Shown here: piece by piece, positions 49,975-58,527 of the stretch | Layout: each line of letters starts with the position of its first letter | Numbering within the stretch: position 1 is the stretch's first letter | Assembly (NCBI RefSeq): GCF_036010665.1 | Contig: NZ_CP108581.1 | Location: 6,753,501-6,817,500 of the forward strand | DNA length: 64,000 bases | Source: Microbispora sp. NBC_01189 | Lineage (GTDB): Bacteria; Actinomycetota; Actinomycetes; Streptosporangiales; Streptosporangiaceae | Reading direction: 5' to 3' | Notes under the pieces: generated by a model | Seen by the model: only the letters and a program-made list of their open reading frames with translations | Database searches by the model: none | Told to the model about the DNA's origin: nothing | Made by a program: the position numbers and the translations under genes

Positions 49975-51519
49975 ATGAATTCACCGATTCGGCGTCTGGC
50001 CGTGGCACTCGCCGCCACGGCGCTGTCGGCGACGCTGTTGCATCTCGGCACCGGGCTCACACCGGTGCCCTGGCTCACCTGGCTCGCACCGCTGCCGGTG
50101 CTCGTCCTCGCCCACCACGCCGGCGCTCGCACCGCGTTCCTCGCGGCGTCGGCCGCGTGGCTCGGCGGCGAGACGGCGATGTGGGGTTACCTCCTCGAGT
50201 CGGTGCGGATCCCGCCGCCGATGGTCGCGTCGATGCTCGTCGGGTCGGCGCTGCTGTTCGGGCTGGTCGTCCTGTCGTCCCGGGCACTGATGCTGAGGGG
50301 ACGTCCGCTGGCGGCCGCCGCCGTCGTGCCGGCGGCCTGGGTCACCGTCGAGTACGCGGTCTCGGTGCTGTCGCCGAACGGGGCATGGTGGAGCATGGCC
50401 TACACCCAGGCCGACGTCCTTCCGGTGCTGCAGACCGTCTCGGTCACCGGACCGTGGGGGGTGACGTTCCTGGTCCTCGGGGTTCCCGCGGCCGTCGCCG
50501 CGTTCTTCGCACCGCGGGCGGGCGGGCGGCTGCGGGTGGCGGTCGCCGCCGTGATCACCCTGACCCTGGCGGTGGGGTACGGCGCCTGGCGGCTGCGCCC
50601 GCCGTACGGGGAAGGCCCGGGCTCGGAGAAGGTGGCGCTGCTCGCCGCCGACCGGAACGGCTCGGTCCCGGTCGCCTCGGCGGAGGGACGTGCCCTTCTC
50701 GGGCGGTACGCAGCGCGGATCCCGGGCCTCGCGGCACGCGGCGCGCGGGTCGTGGTCATGCCGGAGAAGGTCTTCGTCGCCGACGACGCGACGCTGCCCG
50801 TCCTGGCGGCGCCGCTGGCGCGGCTCGCCGCCGACCACCACGTCGACATCATCGCCGGGCTGGTCCTCAAGCGGCCCGGCGGGCTCCGCAACGCCGCCGT
50901 CGACTTCCCCGCCGACGGAAGCCGGCCGGTCGAGTACTTCAAGCACCACCTCATCCCGGGGCTGGAAAGCGAGTTCCAGCCCGGCAACCTGAAGGCCTTC
51001 GTGCCCGGTTCGGGCCGCCGCTGGGGGATCGTGATCTGTTTCGACCTCGATCTGCCCGGCCTGGTGCGCGACTACCGCAGGAGCGGCGCCACGGCGATCT
51101 TCGTGCCCGCCTGGGACTTCGACCGGGACCGCTGGCTGCACGGCAGGATGGCGGTCACCCGGGGCGTCGAGAACGGGCTCGCCGTGGCGCGTGCGGCGCG
51201 GGACGGCGACCTGGTCGTGAGCGACGCCAACGGCCGGATCCGGGCCGAGGCGCACAGCGCGGACGCGCCGTTCGTGTCCGCCCTCACCACGCTGCCCACC
51301 CGCTCGGCCGAAACGCCCTACACGAGGTTCGGCGACTGGTTCGCCTGGGCCTGCGCTCTCCTGCTGCTGCTCGCACTCACGTCCCTGATCCGCGTGCGGG
51401 CCGCGGCGGGGGCTGAAAGTTTCCTCGACCGGGCCCCTGCGGCGGACGAACCCGCAGGCCGGTGGACGGGCCCCCGCCGGTCCGTTGCCCCGGACGCGGC
51501 AGAGGCTTTCGATGATTGA
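49975..51519 (+). CDS. Apolipoprotein N-acyltransferase-like protein
   Basis: A 514-residue membrane enzyme from ATG 49975 with AAGGAGG upstream. Six N-terminal helices precede a nitrilase-fold domain. Its catalytic triad is visible: Glu in VVMPEKVF, Lys in VEYFKHHLIPG, Cys in WGIVICFDLD. PAWDFDRDRW and the last transmembrane helix (FAWACALLLLLALTSLIRV) complete the Lnt pattern. Lnt adds the third acyl chain to lipoproteins. The sequence around Cys (ICFD for ICYE) and the long hydrophilic tail (about 40 residues) differ from typical Lnt, so the acceptor may differ. Confidence 0.85.
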   Translation: MNSPIRRLAVALAATALSATLLHLGTGLTPVPWLTWLAPLPVLVLAHHAGARTAFLAASAAWLGGETAMWGYLLESVRIPPPMVASMLVGSALLFGLVVLSSRALMLRGRPLAAAAVVPAAWVTVEYAVSVLSPNGAWWSMAYTQADVLPVLQTVSVTGPWGVTFLVLGVPAAVAAFFAPRAGGRLRVAVAAVITLTLAVGYGAWRLRPPYGEGPGSEKVALLAADRNGSVPVASAEGRALLGRYAARIPGLAARGARVVVMPEKVFVADDATLPVLAAPLARLAADHHVDIIAGLVLKRPGGLRNAAVDFPADGSRPVEYFKHHLIPGLESEFQPGNLKAFVPGSGRRWGIVICFDLDLPGLVRDYRRSGATAIFVPAWDFDRDRWLHGRMAVTRGVENGLAVARAARDGDLVVSDANGRIRAEAHSADAPFVSALTTLPTRSAETPYTRFGDWFAWACALLLLLALTSLIRVRAAAGAESFLDRAPAADEPAGRWTGPRRSVAPDAAEAFDD

Positions 51520-51560
51520 CAAGCCGGTATGCGGCCCCCCTCCCCTCCCGGGAGCACGTG

Positions 51561-53249
51561 ATGCCCAAGCGCCTGTCCGCGGCACTCGCGGCCGTCCTCT
51601 GCGCCGTAACCGCCGCCGCGGCGCTCGTCGCGACCCGTCCGGCCCCCGCGGGAGCGGCCACCGGCGGGTTCGACTTCACCAGGCCGCAGGTCGCCCTCAC
51701 GGGCCTGCAGACGCCCTGGGGGATGGCCTTCCTGCCGGACCGCAGCGCCCTCGTGACCGAACGCGCCACCGCGGACATCTGGCGGGTGTATCCGGGAGCC
51801 ACTCCCACCCGGGTGACCACGATCCGGAACGTGTACACGACGGGCGACGGCGGCCTGCTCGGCATCGCCCTCTCCCCCAACTTCCCGCAGGACCTGTTCG
51901 TCTACGTCTACTTCACCAGCGCCTCCGACAACCGCGTGGTCCGGTTCCGGTGGGGCACCCCGGACGCGCAGCAGGTCGTCCTCAGCGGCATTCCCCGCGG
52001 CCTGTCCCGCAACGGCGGGCGGATCGCGTTCGGTCCCGACGGCATGCTGTACGTCGCCACCGGCGACGCCGGCAACCCCAGCAACGCGCAGAACGGCACC
52101 CTGGGCGGCAAGATCCTGCGGGTCAGGCCCGACGGCACGGTGCCCGCCGACAACCCGTTCGCCGGCTCTCCGGTCTACAGCTACGGCCACCGCAACGTCC
52201 AGGGCCTCGCCTGGGACACGGGCGGCCGGCTGTACGCCACGGAGTTCGGCGAGGACGCCTGGGACGAGCTGAACGCCGTCGTCCCGGGAGGCAACTACGG
52301 CTGGCCGTCCTGCCAAGGTGTGTGCGGCGACGCACGCTGGCGCGACCCGATCCTGACCTGGCGCCCGGCCGAGGCATCACCCAGCGGCCTCGCGTACGCC
52401 AACGGCATGCTCTTCGCCGCGGCCCTGCGCGGGACGCGACTGTGGGCGGTGCCGGCCGCGGGCGGCTCGGCGGGCACCCCGGTGGCCGAGCTTCAGGGGA
52501 GATACGGACGGCTGCGCACCGTGGCCCTCGGTCCGGACGGCTGGCTCTGGGTGACGACGAGCAACCACGACGCCGGCGGGACTCCTGCCCTCGGCGACGA
52601 CCGGATCATCCGGATCCCGCCCGTCGACGGCTGGCCGCCGTCCTCGTCGCCCTCGCCATCAGCCGGCCCGTCGCTCTCACCGTCGGCCGGCCCGTCGCCC
52701 TCGCCGTCCGGCGGCTCCTCGCCGTGCCTCTCCCCGTCGCCCAGTCCGTCACCGTCACCGAGTCCGTCACCGTCGCCCAGCCCGTCACCGTCGGTCAGCC
52801 CCTCAGTGACGCCGTCGGTCAGCCCTTCACCGTCACCCAGTGCCTCCCCCAGTGCCTCGCCGTGCCCCTCACCGACGCCCAGCCCCTCACCGTCACCGAG
52901 CTCGTCGCCATCGCCCAGCCCGTCGCCGTCCACCGGTACACGCTCGTGCGAGGCGACGATCCGTTTCATCCTCTCGTGGACCGCGGCTTCACGGGGCGAA
53001 CTGACGGTGCGGAACACGGGAACGCTGCCCATCTCCTCGTGGACCGTCACCTTCAAGGTCCCCAACGGTCTGAGCTGGGTGCAGATGTGGAACGGCGGCC
53101 CCGTTTCGCCGGGAGCCACGGTGACCGTCACCAACCAGCCCTGGAACGGCGCGCTGCCGCCAGGCGCGGCGGTGACGATGGATTTCGCGGTCAGCTGGTC
53201 GGGCGGCGCTGTCCAGGTGCCGTCGCCCATCACCTGTACGGCCACCTGA
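51561..53249 (+). CDS. Secreted sorbosone/glucose dehydrogenase-like protein with CBM2
   Basis: A 562-residue exported protein from ATG 51561 (GGGAG seven bases upstream). The signal peptide ends APAGAA. Residues about 34-360 form the six-bladed propeller of PQQ-type sugar dehydrogenases (LQTPWGMAFLPDRSALVTER, DGGLLGIALSPNF, SYGHRNVQGLAWD, PGGNYGWPSC). A Ser-Pro repeat linker spans about residues 360-460, and a CBM2-like module ends the protein (SWTAASRGELTVRNTGTLPI, SPGATVTVTNQPWNG). It probably oxidises sugars or lactones while bound to polysaccharide. The CBM lacks part of the usual Trp pattern. Confidence 0.9.
   Translation: MPKRLSAALAAVLCAVTAAAALVATRPAPAGAATGGFDFTRPQVALTGLQTPWGMAFLPDRSALVTERATADIWRVYPGATPTRVTTIRNVYTTGDGGLLGIALSPNFPQDLFVYVYFTSASDNRVVRFRWGTPDAQQVVLSGIPRGLSRNGGRIAFGPDGMLYVATGDAGNPSNAQNGTLGGKILRVRPDGTVPADNPFAGSPVYSYGHRNVQGLAWDTGGRLYATEFGEDAWDELNAVVPGGNYGWPSCQGVCGDARWRDPILTWRPAEASPSGLAYANGMLFAAALRGTRLWAVPAAGGSAGTPVAELQGRYGRLRTVALGPDGWLWVTTSNHDAGGTPALGDDRIIRIPPVDGWPPSSSPSPSAGPSLSPSAGPSPSPSGGSSPCLSPSPSPSPSPSPSPSPSPSPSVSPSVTPSVSPSPSPSASPSASPCPSPTPSPSPSPSSSPSPSPSPSTGTRSCEATIRFILSWTAASRGELTVRNTGTLPISSWTVTFKVPNGLSWVQMWNGGPVSPGATVTVTNQPWNGALPPGAAVTMDFAVSWSGGAVQVPSPITCTAT
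52638..52935 (+). repeat. Ser-Pro repeat linker
   Basis: A low-complexity stretch of TCG/AGC/CCG/CCC-type codons encodes about 100 residues of (SP)n with GPS, SVS and CPS interruptions. Frequent 6- and 12-base near-repeats (CCGTCACCGTCG) make it a likely site of length variation. Confidence 0.75.
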
Positions 53250-53468
53250 CCCTCCCGGCTGAGCGAATCAGGCGGTCCAAGGCTCGACGTGGTCGCGCGG
53301 GCGGGCGGACCGGACGACGTGGCGGCCCCTGCAGCCGGGGCCGGCCCTGCCGGCTCGCTCCACGGCCGCAGCACAGCATGGTGAGCCTGGGCGGCTCACT
53401 CTCGCGGCCGTGGAGAACGTGCTGGCCCTTCTGCTGGATGTGGACCCGAGGGAGCAGGTAGAGCCGGC

Positions 53469-54170
53469 CTACTCGTCGCGGGCGGCGGACCGTTTGGCGG
53501 TCTCGGCCTTGACCGTCTCGTGCAGTTCGTCCGACGTGAAGCCGAGGTCGCGCAGGATCCGCGCGGCCGGGCTCTCCTCCACGCGGATCAGGCCCAGCAG
53601 CGTGTGCTCCGTGCCGACCCAGTCGTGGCCGAGGTCGGCCGACGCGCGGGACGCCTGCTCAAGGGCCTCCTTGCCCTCCGGCCGGAACGCGATGTGACCC
53701 CGCAGTGCCTTCTGCCCGGCCGGCGGCAGCGCCTCCCCGATCGCGTCGCGGACGCGTTGCTCCGACCCGGTCTTCGCCGTCAGCACTTCGTACGCCATGC
53801 CCCGGGGTTCGCCGAGCAGGCCGAGCAGGAGGTGTTCGGTGCCGATGAAGTCGTGCTTGTGCGTCCGTGCGGCCTCCTGCGCCAGCACGATGCTGTGCCG
53901 GTTCAGGTCGGTGAACCGGTCGAACACGTTGGGCGCGTGGCGCTGCTGGGCGGCCTGCTTGGACACCCCGATGGCGTCGCCGACCTCGCTCCACGACGCG
54001 CCGGCCTGCTTGGCCTTGCCGACGTAGTGGCCGACGAGCTGGTCGGCGAGGTCGGACAGGGTCTTGGCACGCAGCTGCGCCTCGCTGATGCGGGCCAGAT
54101 GGTCGGCGTCGGGGAGCTCCTCGTCGAGGCGGGCGATCAGGTCGGCGAGGCTGATGTTGAGTGGACTCAT
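53469..54170 (-). CDS. Clp N-terminal-domain protein with HTH
   Basis: A 233-residue protein. The N-terminal 80 residues include a helix-turn-helix-like segment (WSEVGDAIGVSKQAAQQRH). Two Clp_N repeats follow (LAQEAARTHKHDFIGTEHLL with LGLLGEPRGMA, and ASRASADLGHDWVGTEHTLL with LGLIRVEES). Clp_N normally binds substrates or adaptors in ClpA/ClpC chaperones; here no AAA+ domain is attached. It may be an adaptor or decoy that also binds DNA. The promoter shows a TTGACG/TACGGT pair with 17-base spacing and a 7-base leader, and twin dyads overlap it, so autoregulation is likely. Confidence 0.88.
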   Translation of the reverse strand: MSPLNISLADLIARLDEELPDADHLARISEAQLRAKTLSDLADQLVGHYVGKAKQAGASWSEVGDAIGVSKQAAQQRHAPNVFDRFTDLNRHSIVLAQEAARTHKHDFIGTEHLLLGLLGEPRGMAYEVLTAKTGSEQRVRDAIGEALPPAGQKALRGHIAFRPEGKEALEQASRASADLGHDWVGTEHTLLGLIRVEESPAARILRDLGFTSDELHETVKAETAKRSAARDE

Positions 54171-54171
54171 G

Positions 54172-54218
54172 CGTCAACCGTAGCTTGACGATTCTCGATC
54201 GTCAATCCGTAATTGACG
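54172..54218 (-). promoter_or_regulatory. Promoter with tandem dyads for the Clp_N-HTH gene
   Basis: Two perfect copies of CGTCAA-N7-TTGACG lie at 54172-54190 and 54200-54218, nine bases apart. On the minus strand one TTGACG is the -35 element, 17 bases before TACGGT (-10), which is seven bases before the ATG. The operator thus overlaps the whole promoter. Confidence 0.75.
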
Positions 54219-54291
54219 CACGTTCCGGTCCTGTCCGGCCTGGGCCGGACAGGGCCGCGAAGCCGCTTCCCGATCACTTTCCGGGAGCCGG

Positions 54292-54759
54292 TCAGCATGA
54301 ACCGCCCGGCCCGCCGCCGTCCCCCTTCTCCTCGGAGACGCCGCAGCCGGCATCATCGCCCGCGGCCACCGTCGCGCTCGTGCCGATGGCGTCCGCGTCG
54401 GCCTTGACCACGTACACCTCCCAGGGCTCGCCTCCCGGGCCGTGCACCCACACCTTGTCCTGCAGGGCGTAGCAGCAGGTGGTGTCGTTCTCCTCGAAGG
54501 TCGCGAGGCCGGCCTCCCTGAGCCGCTCGGTCGCGGCCTCGACCTGGGCGGTGTCCTCGACCTCCACGCCGAGGTGGTCCATCCGGGTGGGCTCGCCCTG
54601 CTCGCCTTCCAGCAGCACCAGCTTCAGCGGCGGTTCGGTGACGGCGAAGTTGGCGTAACCGGGCCTCCGCTTGGCGGGCTCGACGCCGAACAGCTTCGAG
54701 TAGAAGGCGATCGACCCCTCCAGGTCGGCGACGCGCAGGGCGAGTTGGACACGCGACAT
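54292..54759 (-). CDS. ArsI/CadI-family heavy-metal resistance metalloenzyme
   Basis: A 155-residue VOC protein: MSRVQLALRVADLEGSIAFY opens the fold; the metal ligands are likely the His in RMDHLGVEVED and the Glu of EPWEVYVV. A Cys pair in NDTTCCYALQDKVWVHGPG is the thiol site of ArsI C-As lyases, and the C-terminus carries two more Cys (GCGVS, GGSC). ArsI cleaves methyl- or aryl-arsenicals; CadI homologues are induced by cadmium. It is divergent from an ArsR regulator, its probable controller. The arsenic efflux pump usually nearby is absent. Confidence 0.9.
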   Translation of the reverse strand: MSRVQLALRVADLEGSIAFYSKLFGVEPAKRRPGYANFAVTEPPLKLVLLEGEQGEPTRMDHLGVEVEDTAQVEAATERLREAGLATFEENDTTCCYALQDKVWVHGPGGEPWEVYVVKADADAIGTSATVAAGDDAGCGVSEEKGDGGGPGGSC

Positions 54760-54821
54760 GGATTCCTCCGCGAACCGTGAAGCGCAGGCAAGCCCGCTGC
54801 TTCGATGACTGTCTAATCAAC

Positions 54822-54848
54822 CTATGGGCACTTTGTATCCCTGCATAG
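54822..54848. promoter_or_regulatory. Candidate ArsR operator
   Basis: CTATG (54822-54826) and CATAG (54844-54848) are the outer arms of an AT-rich dyad in the divergent region between arsI and arsR. Its position suits repression of both genes. Confidence 0.4.
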
Positions 54849-54868
54849 AGCTGTGTCAAATTAGAGAC

Positions 54869-55234
54869 ATGCCAAAGCAAGAGCCGCCTCTCGCCGACGC
54901 GGGCGTGGATGGGTCCGCCGTGGCGTGCTGCGCGCCGCTGGCATGCGAGCCGTTGCCGGAGCGCGAGGCCGTGGAGCTCGCGCCGCTGTTCAAGGCCATC
55001 GCCGATCCCGTACGACTGCGCCTGCTGTCGCTGATCGCCTGCCACGAGGGCGGCGAGGCGTGCGTGTGCGACCTCACGGCCGTCTTCGACCTCACCCCGC
55101 CGACGATCAGCCACCACCTCAAGGTGCTCAGGCAGGCCGGACTCATCGGCTCCGAACGCCGGGGTACCTGGGTGTACTACCGGGTTAACTCCGGCGTACT
55201 GGCCCGGATGTCGGCGCTGATCGGCCCGGTGTAG
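54869..55234 (+). CDS. ArsR-family metalloregulator
   Basis: A 121-residue repressor from ATG 54869. The winged helix is FDLTPPTISHHLKVLRQAGL with the wing SERRGTWVYYRV. Metal-binding Cys are abundant: ACCAPLAC in the N-terminal extension and EACVCDL in the alpha-3 position (the ELCVCDL motif of ArsR), consistent with As(III), Sb(III) or Cd(II) sensing. It is divergent from the ArsI/CadI gene, with which it forms a two-gene resistance unit. Confidence 0.92.
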   Translation: MPKQEPPLADAGVDGSAVACCAPLACEPLPEREAVELAPLFKAIADPVRLRLLSLIACHEGGEACVCDLTAVFDLTPPTISHHLKVLRQAGLIGSERRGTWVYYRVNSGVLARMSALIGPV

Positions 55235-55287
55235 GAAAAATCCCGTCGGCCTTACAAAGTAGATTTAGTTGCTCTCGTACAGAGGCT

Positions 55288-55303
55288 GTGTTCAAATGAA
55301 CAC
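55288..55303. promoter_or_regulatory. Perfect dyad abutting the DeoR start codon
   Basis: GTGTTCA-AA-TGAACAC ends at the base before the ATG. TTCA/TGAA dyads of this sort are typical of DeoR/GlpR operators, and the location would block transcription or translation of its own gene. Confidence 0.65.
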
Positions 55304-56083
55304 ATGGAAGGTGCCGATCGCATGCGTGCGATCATGAATGCGCTGCGCACCACCGACAGCGTCTCCGTGGCCGAACTGGCACTGGCATACGGGGTCTCGG
55401 AGATGACCATCCGCCGCGACCTTGACGAACTCGCCCAGCAGGGCGTGGTCCGCCGGGTCCGCGGCGGTGCGCTGAGCCTGCTGCTGCGCGGCGAGGAGCC
55501 GCCGTTCGGGGTGCGTGAGCGTGAGGCGGTCGATGCCAAGCGGCGTATCGCCGCGGAGGTCGCCGCCCTGCTGGCCGACGGCGAGGCCGTGGTGCTGGAC
55601 GGCGGCACGACCGCGCTGGAGGTCGCCCGGGTCGTACGCGATCGGCGGCTGACCGTGTTGCCGCTCGCGCTTCAGGCGGCGCAGGAACTCGCCGCCGCGC
55701 CCCGCGTCCGTCTCGTGCTGCCCGGCGGAGAGGTGCGCCACGGTGAGATGAACTTCGTCGGCCCGCTCACGGAGGCGTCCATCAAGGCCCTGCGGTTCGA
55801 CACCGCGGTCGTCGGCTGCTGCGGGCTGTCCGCCGAGCACGGACTGACCGCGCACGACCTGCCCGAAGTGGCCATCAAGCAGGCCGCGATCGCCTCGGCC
55901 CGCCGGGTGGTGGTGGTCTGCGACTCGGGTAAGTTCAACCGGACGGCGTTCGGCGCGGTCTGCGGACTCGACCGGCTCGACGTCGTCGTCACCGACGACG
56001 GCATTCCCAAGGACCAGCACGACGCCCTCGCCGCCGCCGGGGTCACCATACGCACGGTCCCGGCCGTGGCCTCCGTTCCCTGA
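55304..56083 (+). CDS. DeoR-family transcriptional regulator
   Basis: A 259-residue regulator of the GlpR/FruR type. The HTH is VSVAELALAYGVSEMTIRRD with LDELAQQGVVRRVRGGA as the wing; the sugar-phosphate domain shows DGGTTALEVARVV, VVGCCGLSAEHGLTA and VVVCDSGKFNRTAF. It senses a phosphorylated sugar. A perfect dyad abuts its start codon. The MFS gene 186 bases downstream, same strand, may be a target. Confidence 0.93.
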   Translation: MEGADRMRAIMNALRTTDSVSVAELALAYGVSEMTIRRDLDELAQQGVVRRVRGGALSLLLRGEEPPFGVREREAVDAKRRIAAEVAALLADGEAVVLDGGTTALEVARVVRDRRLTVLPLALQAAQELAAAPRVRLVLPGGEVRHGEMNFVGPLTEASIKALRFDTAVVGCCGLSAEHGLTAHDLPEVAIKQAAIASARRVVVVCDSGKFNRTAFGAVCGLDRLDVVVTDDGIPKDQHDALAAAGVTIRTVPAVASVP

Positions 56084-56268
56084 CAGATCCCCGCCGCGGC
56101 AGGACACGTGATTCCGCCCGTCCCGCACGCACGCCGGACGTGATCGATCGCACACATATCGACGTTCGTCCGAACACCGCCACGGCTCCGGCCGCTCAGG
56201 CCACTCCACCCGGCCTGGCCGCCGCCCGGGTCCTGCCGACGACCACCGCCTTCGAGGAGCGATGCGAC

Positions 56269-57507
56269 ATGGCTCTGTCCGCCCCCGCCCGTCCGGCGCT
56301 CGTACGCGCCCGGGTTGCCGTCTACGGGCTGTTCCTGCTGTCCGGGATGGCCATCGGCACGTGGACCAGCCGGATCCCCGCGATCAAGGCCGACCTGCGG
56401 CTCAGTGACGGCGCGCTGAGCCTGGGACTGCTCGGCATCGCCGCCGGTGCGATCACCGGCATGCAGATCGTCGGCCGGTTGGTGGACCGGTACGGCAGCT
56501 ACCGGACGATGCTGCCGGTGGCCGTCGCGCAGGGCGTCGTCCTCGTGCTCCCCGCGTATGCCCCGAACCTGCCGGCGCTCGCGTTCGCCCTGTTCGTCTT
56601 CGGCGCGGTGCAGGGCACCCTCGACGTCGCGATGAACGCCAACGCCGTCGTGGTCGAGCGGGCCTACGGCAGGCCGATCCTGTCGTCCTTCCACGCGGTG
56701 TTCAGCGTCGGCGGGTTCGCGGGGGCGTCCGCGGGTGGGCTGCTCGCCCACGCCGAGGTGAGCCCGGGCCTGACGTTCGCGTCGATGGGGGTGGTCATCT
56801 TGCTCTTCGCGCTGCTGAGCGCCCGCTGGGCGCTGCGCGACGCCCCGCCGGGGCGCACGACACCGGTCGCCCCGGCCGCACCAACGGGAAGCGGCCCGGC
56901 CCGGCGTCGCGTCGGCGGCGGCGTGCTGTTCCTCGGCGTCCTGGCGTTCTGTTGCATGATCGGCGAGGGCGCCTCGGCCGACTGGGGGTCGGTCTACCTG
57001 CGTGACGACCTGGGGTCCTCCCCCGGCTTCGCCGCCGCGGCGTACGCCGCCTTCTCGATCATGATGACGGCCGGGCGGTTCGCCGGAGACCGTCTCGCCG
57101 CCTGGCTGGGCCCGGTCACGCTGGTGCGCTGCTGCGGGCTGCTCGCCGGGGCGGGCCTCGCGGCCGGGATCCTCACCGGTCGCCCGGTCGCCGGGGTCGT
57201 GGCGTTCGGGCTGTTCGGCGCGGGCCTGTCGTGCATCATCCCGCAGGTGTTCTCGGCCGCCGGGCACCGCGACCCCGCGCAGTCGGGCCGGGCGCTGGCG
57301 GCCGTGGCGAGCCTCGGCTACACCGGTTTCCTCACCGGCCCGGTGCTCATCGGCGGCCTGGCGGAGGCCGTCACCCTTCCGTACGCGCTGCTGGCGCCCG
57401 CCCTGCTCGCACTGTTGGTCGCCCTCGCGGCGCCGGCGGTACGGGCCCCGCGGCGCGAGCCCGCCGATCAGGCCCGGGCGACCCTGACGTCACCGAGGAG
57501 ACCGTAG
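56269..57507 (+). CDS. MFS transporter (YbjJ-like)
   Basis: A 412-residue, 12-helix major facilitator protein from ATG 56269 (GAGGAG nine bases upstream; an earlier in-frame start would add 43 residues). GTWTSRIPAIKADLRLSDGA, GRLVDRYGSYRTM (motif A) and SSFHAVFSVGGFAGASAGG are typical of the YbjJ/fucose-permease-like group. It probably exports or imports a sugar-related compound under control of the preceding DeoR protein. Confidence 0.9.
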   Translation: MALSAPARPALVRARVAVYGLFLLSGMAIGTWTSRIPAIKADLRLSDGALSLGLLGIAAGAITGMQIVGRLVDRYGSYRTMLPVAVAQGVVLVLPAYAPNLPALAFALFVFGAVQGTLDVAMNANAVVVERAYGRPILSSFHAVFSVGGFAGASAGGLLAHAEVSPGLTFASMGVVILLFALLSARWALRDAPPGRTTPVAPAAPTGSGPARRRVGGGVLFLGVLAFCCMIGEGASADWGSVYLRDDLGSSPGFAAAAYAAFSIMMTAGRFAGDRLAAWLGPVTLVRCCGLLAGAGLAAGILTGRPVAGVVAFGLFGAGLSCIIPQVFSAAGHRDPAQSGRALAAVASLGYTGFLTGPVLIGGLAEAVTLPYALLAPALLALLVALAAPAVRAPRREPADQARATLTSPRRP

Positions 57508-57567
57508 CCGGGTACGCCGACGAGAGGCCCGGACGCGCCGTGGGGAAACAGGGGTCATCAGGGGTGA

Positions 57568-58335
57568 TCAGGGGGCGAGGAACTGATCGTAGGCGAGCTT
57601 GGCGACCAGGGCGGCCACCACGCACAGCAGGACGACCCGGACGAACCCCGAACCGCGGCTGAGCGCCATCCGGGCACCGATCTGCGCCCCGGCGATGTTG
57701 CAGACGGCCATGGACAGCCCCACGGCCCACAACACGTGCCCCTGGGCGGCGAAGACGGCGAGGGCGCCGAGGTTCGTGCCGGTGTTGATGACCTTCGCCG
57801 TGGCCGAGGCGTGGACGAAGTCCATGCCGAGGATCGAGGTGAACGCGATGAGCAGGAACGTCCCGGTGCCCGGCCCGAGGATCCCGTCGTAGTAGGCGAT
57901 CGCCATGCCCGAGACCACCAGCGCCGCCACGACCCGCCCGCGGGTACGCAGGTGCGGCTGGGGCAGGCGGCCGAACGCCGGCCGCAGGGTCACGAACACG
58001 GCCACTCCCAGCAGCACGACCATGACCAGTGGCTTCAGCACGGCGGCGTCGAGCAGGGCCGCCGACGCGGCGCCGAGACCGGCGAAGGCGACCGCCAGCG
58101 CCCCGGCGGGCACGGCCACGGCGCGGTCCAGTTTCGTCCTGCGGGCGTAGGTCACGGCCGCCGAGGCGGTGCCGAAGATGGCGGCGGACTTGTTCGTCGC
58201 CAGCGCCTGGACCGGCGGGACACCGGCCACCAGCAGCACCGGAAGCTGCAGCACGCCCCCGCCGCCGACGACGGCGTCGACCCACCCGGCGGCCACCGCG
58301 GCGAGCAGCAACAGCACGATCTGCCCGGCGTGCAT
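57568..58335 (-). CDS. TSUP-family (TauE/SafE) membrane permease
   Basis: A 255-residue membrane protein with eight predicted helices. The two signature loops are GWVDAVVGGGGVLQLPVLL and YYDGILGPGTGTFLLIAFTS, with ATNKSAAIFGTAS and SATAKVINTGTNLGAL following each. Family members export sulfite, sulfonates or other organic anions, or take up sulfur compounds. It is convergent with the MFS gene; no sulfur genes lie nearby. Confidence 0.92.
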   Translation of the reverse strand: MHAGQIVLLLLAAVAAGWVDAVVGGGGVLQLPVLLVAGVPPVQALATNKSAAIFGTASAAVTYARRTKLDRAVAVPAGALAVAFAGLGAASAALLDAAVLKPLVMVVLLGVAVFVTLRPAFGRLPQPHLRTRGRVVAALVVSGMAIAYYDGILGPGTGTFLLIAFTSILGMDFVHASATAKVINTGTNLGALAVFAAQGHVLWAVGLSMAVCNIAGAQIGARMALSRGSGFVRVVLLCVVAALVAKLAYDQFLAP

Positions 58336-58527
58336 GCGCCTCCGTCCCCCTTTTGCCCCCGCCTGCCCCTTGCTCGGCCCTCGCTTGACCAGCGGCTGAC
58401 AGGGCCGAGCCTAGCGGGCGGTCGTCATCCCGGCGGCGGCGTCCCTCCCGACCGGGGTCGGGTCACGGTGGTGTCATGGTCGCGCCGACGGTGGCCGTGA
58501 GGACGTACGCGAAGCACGCGCGCGGAG

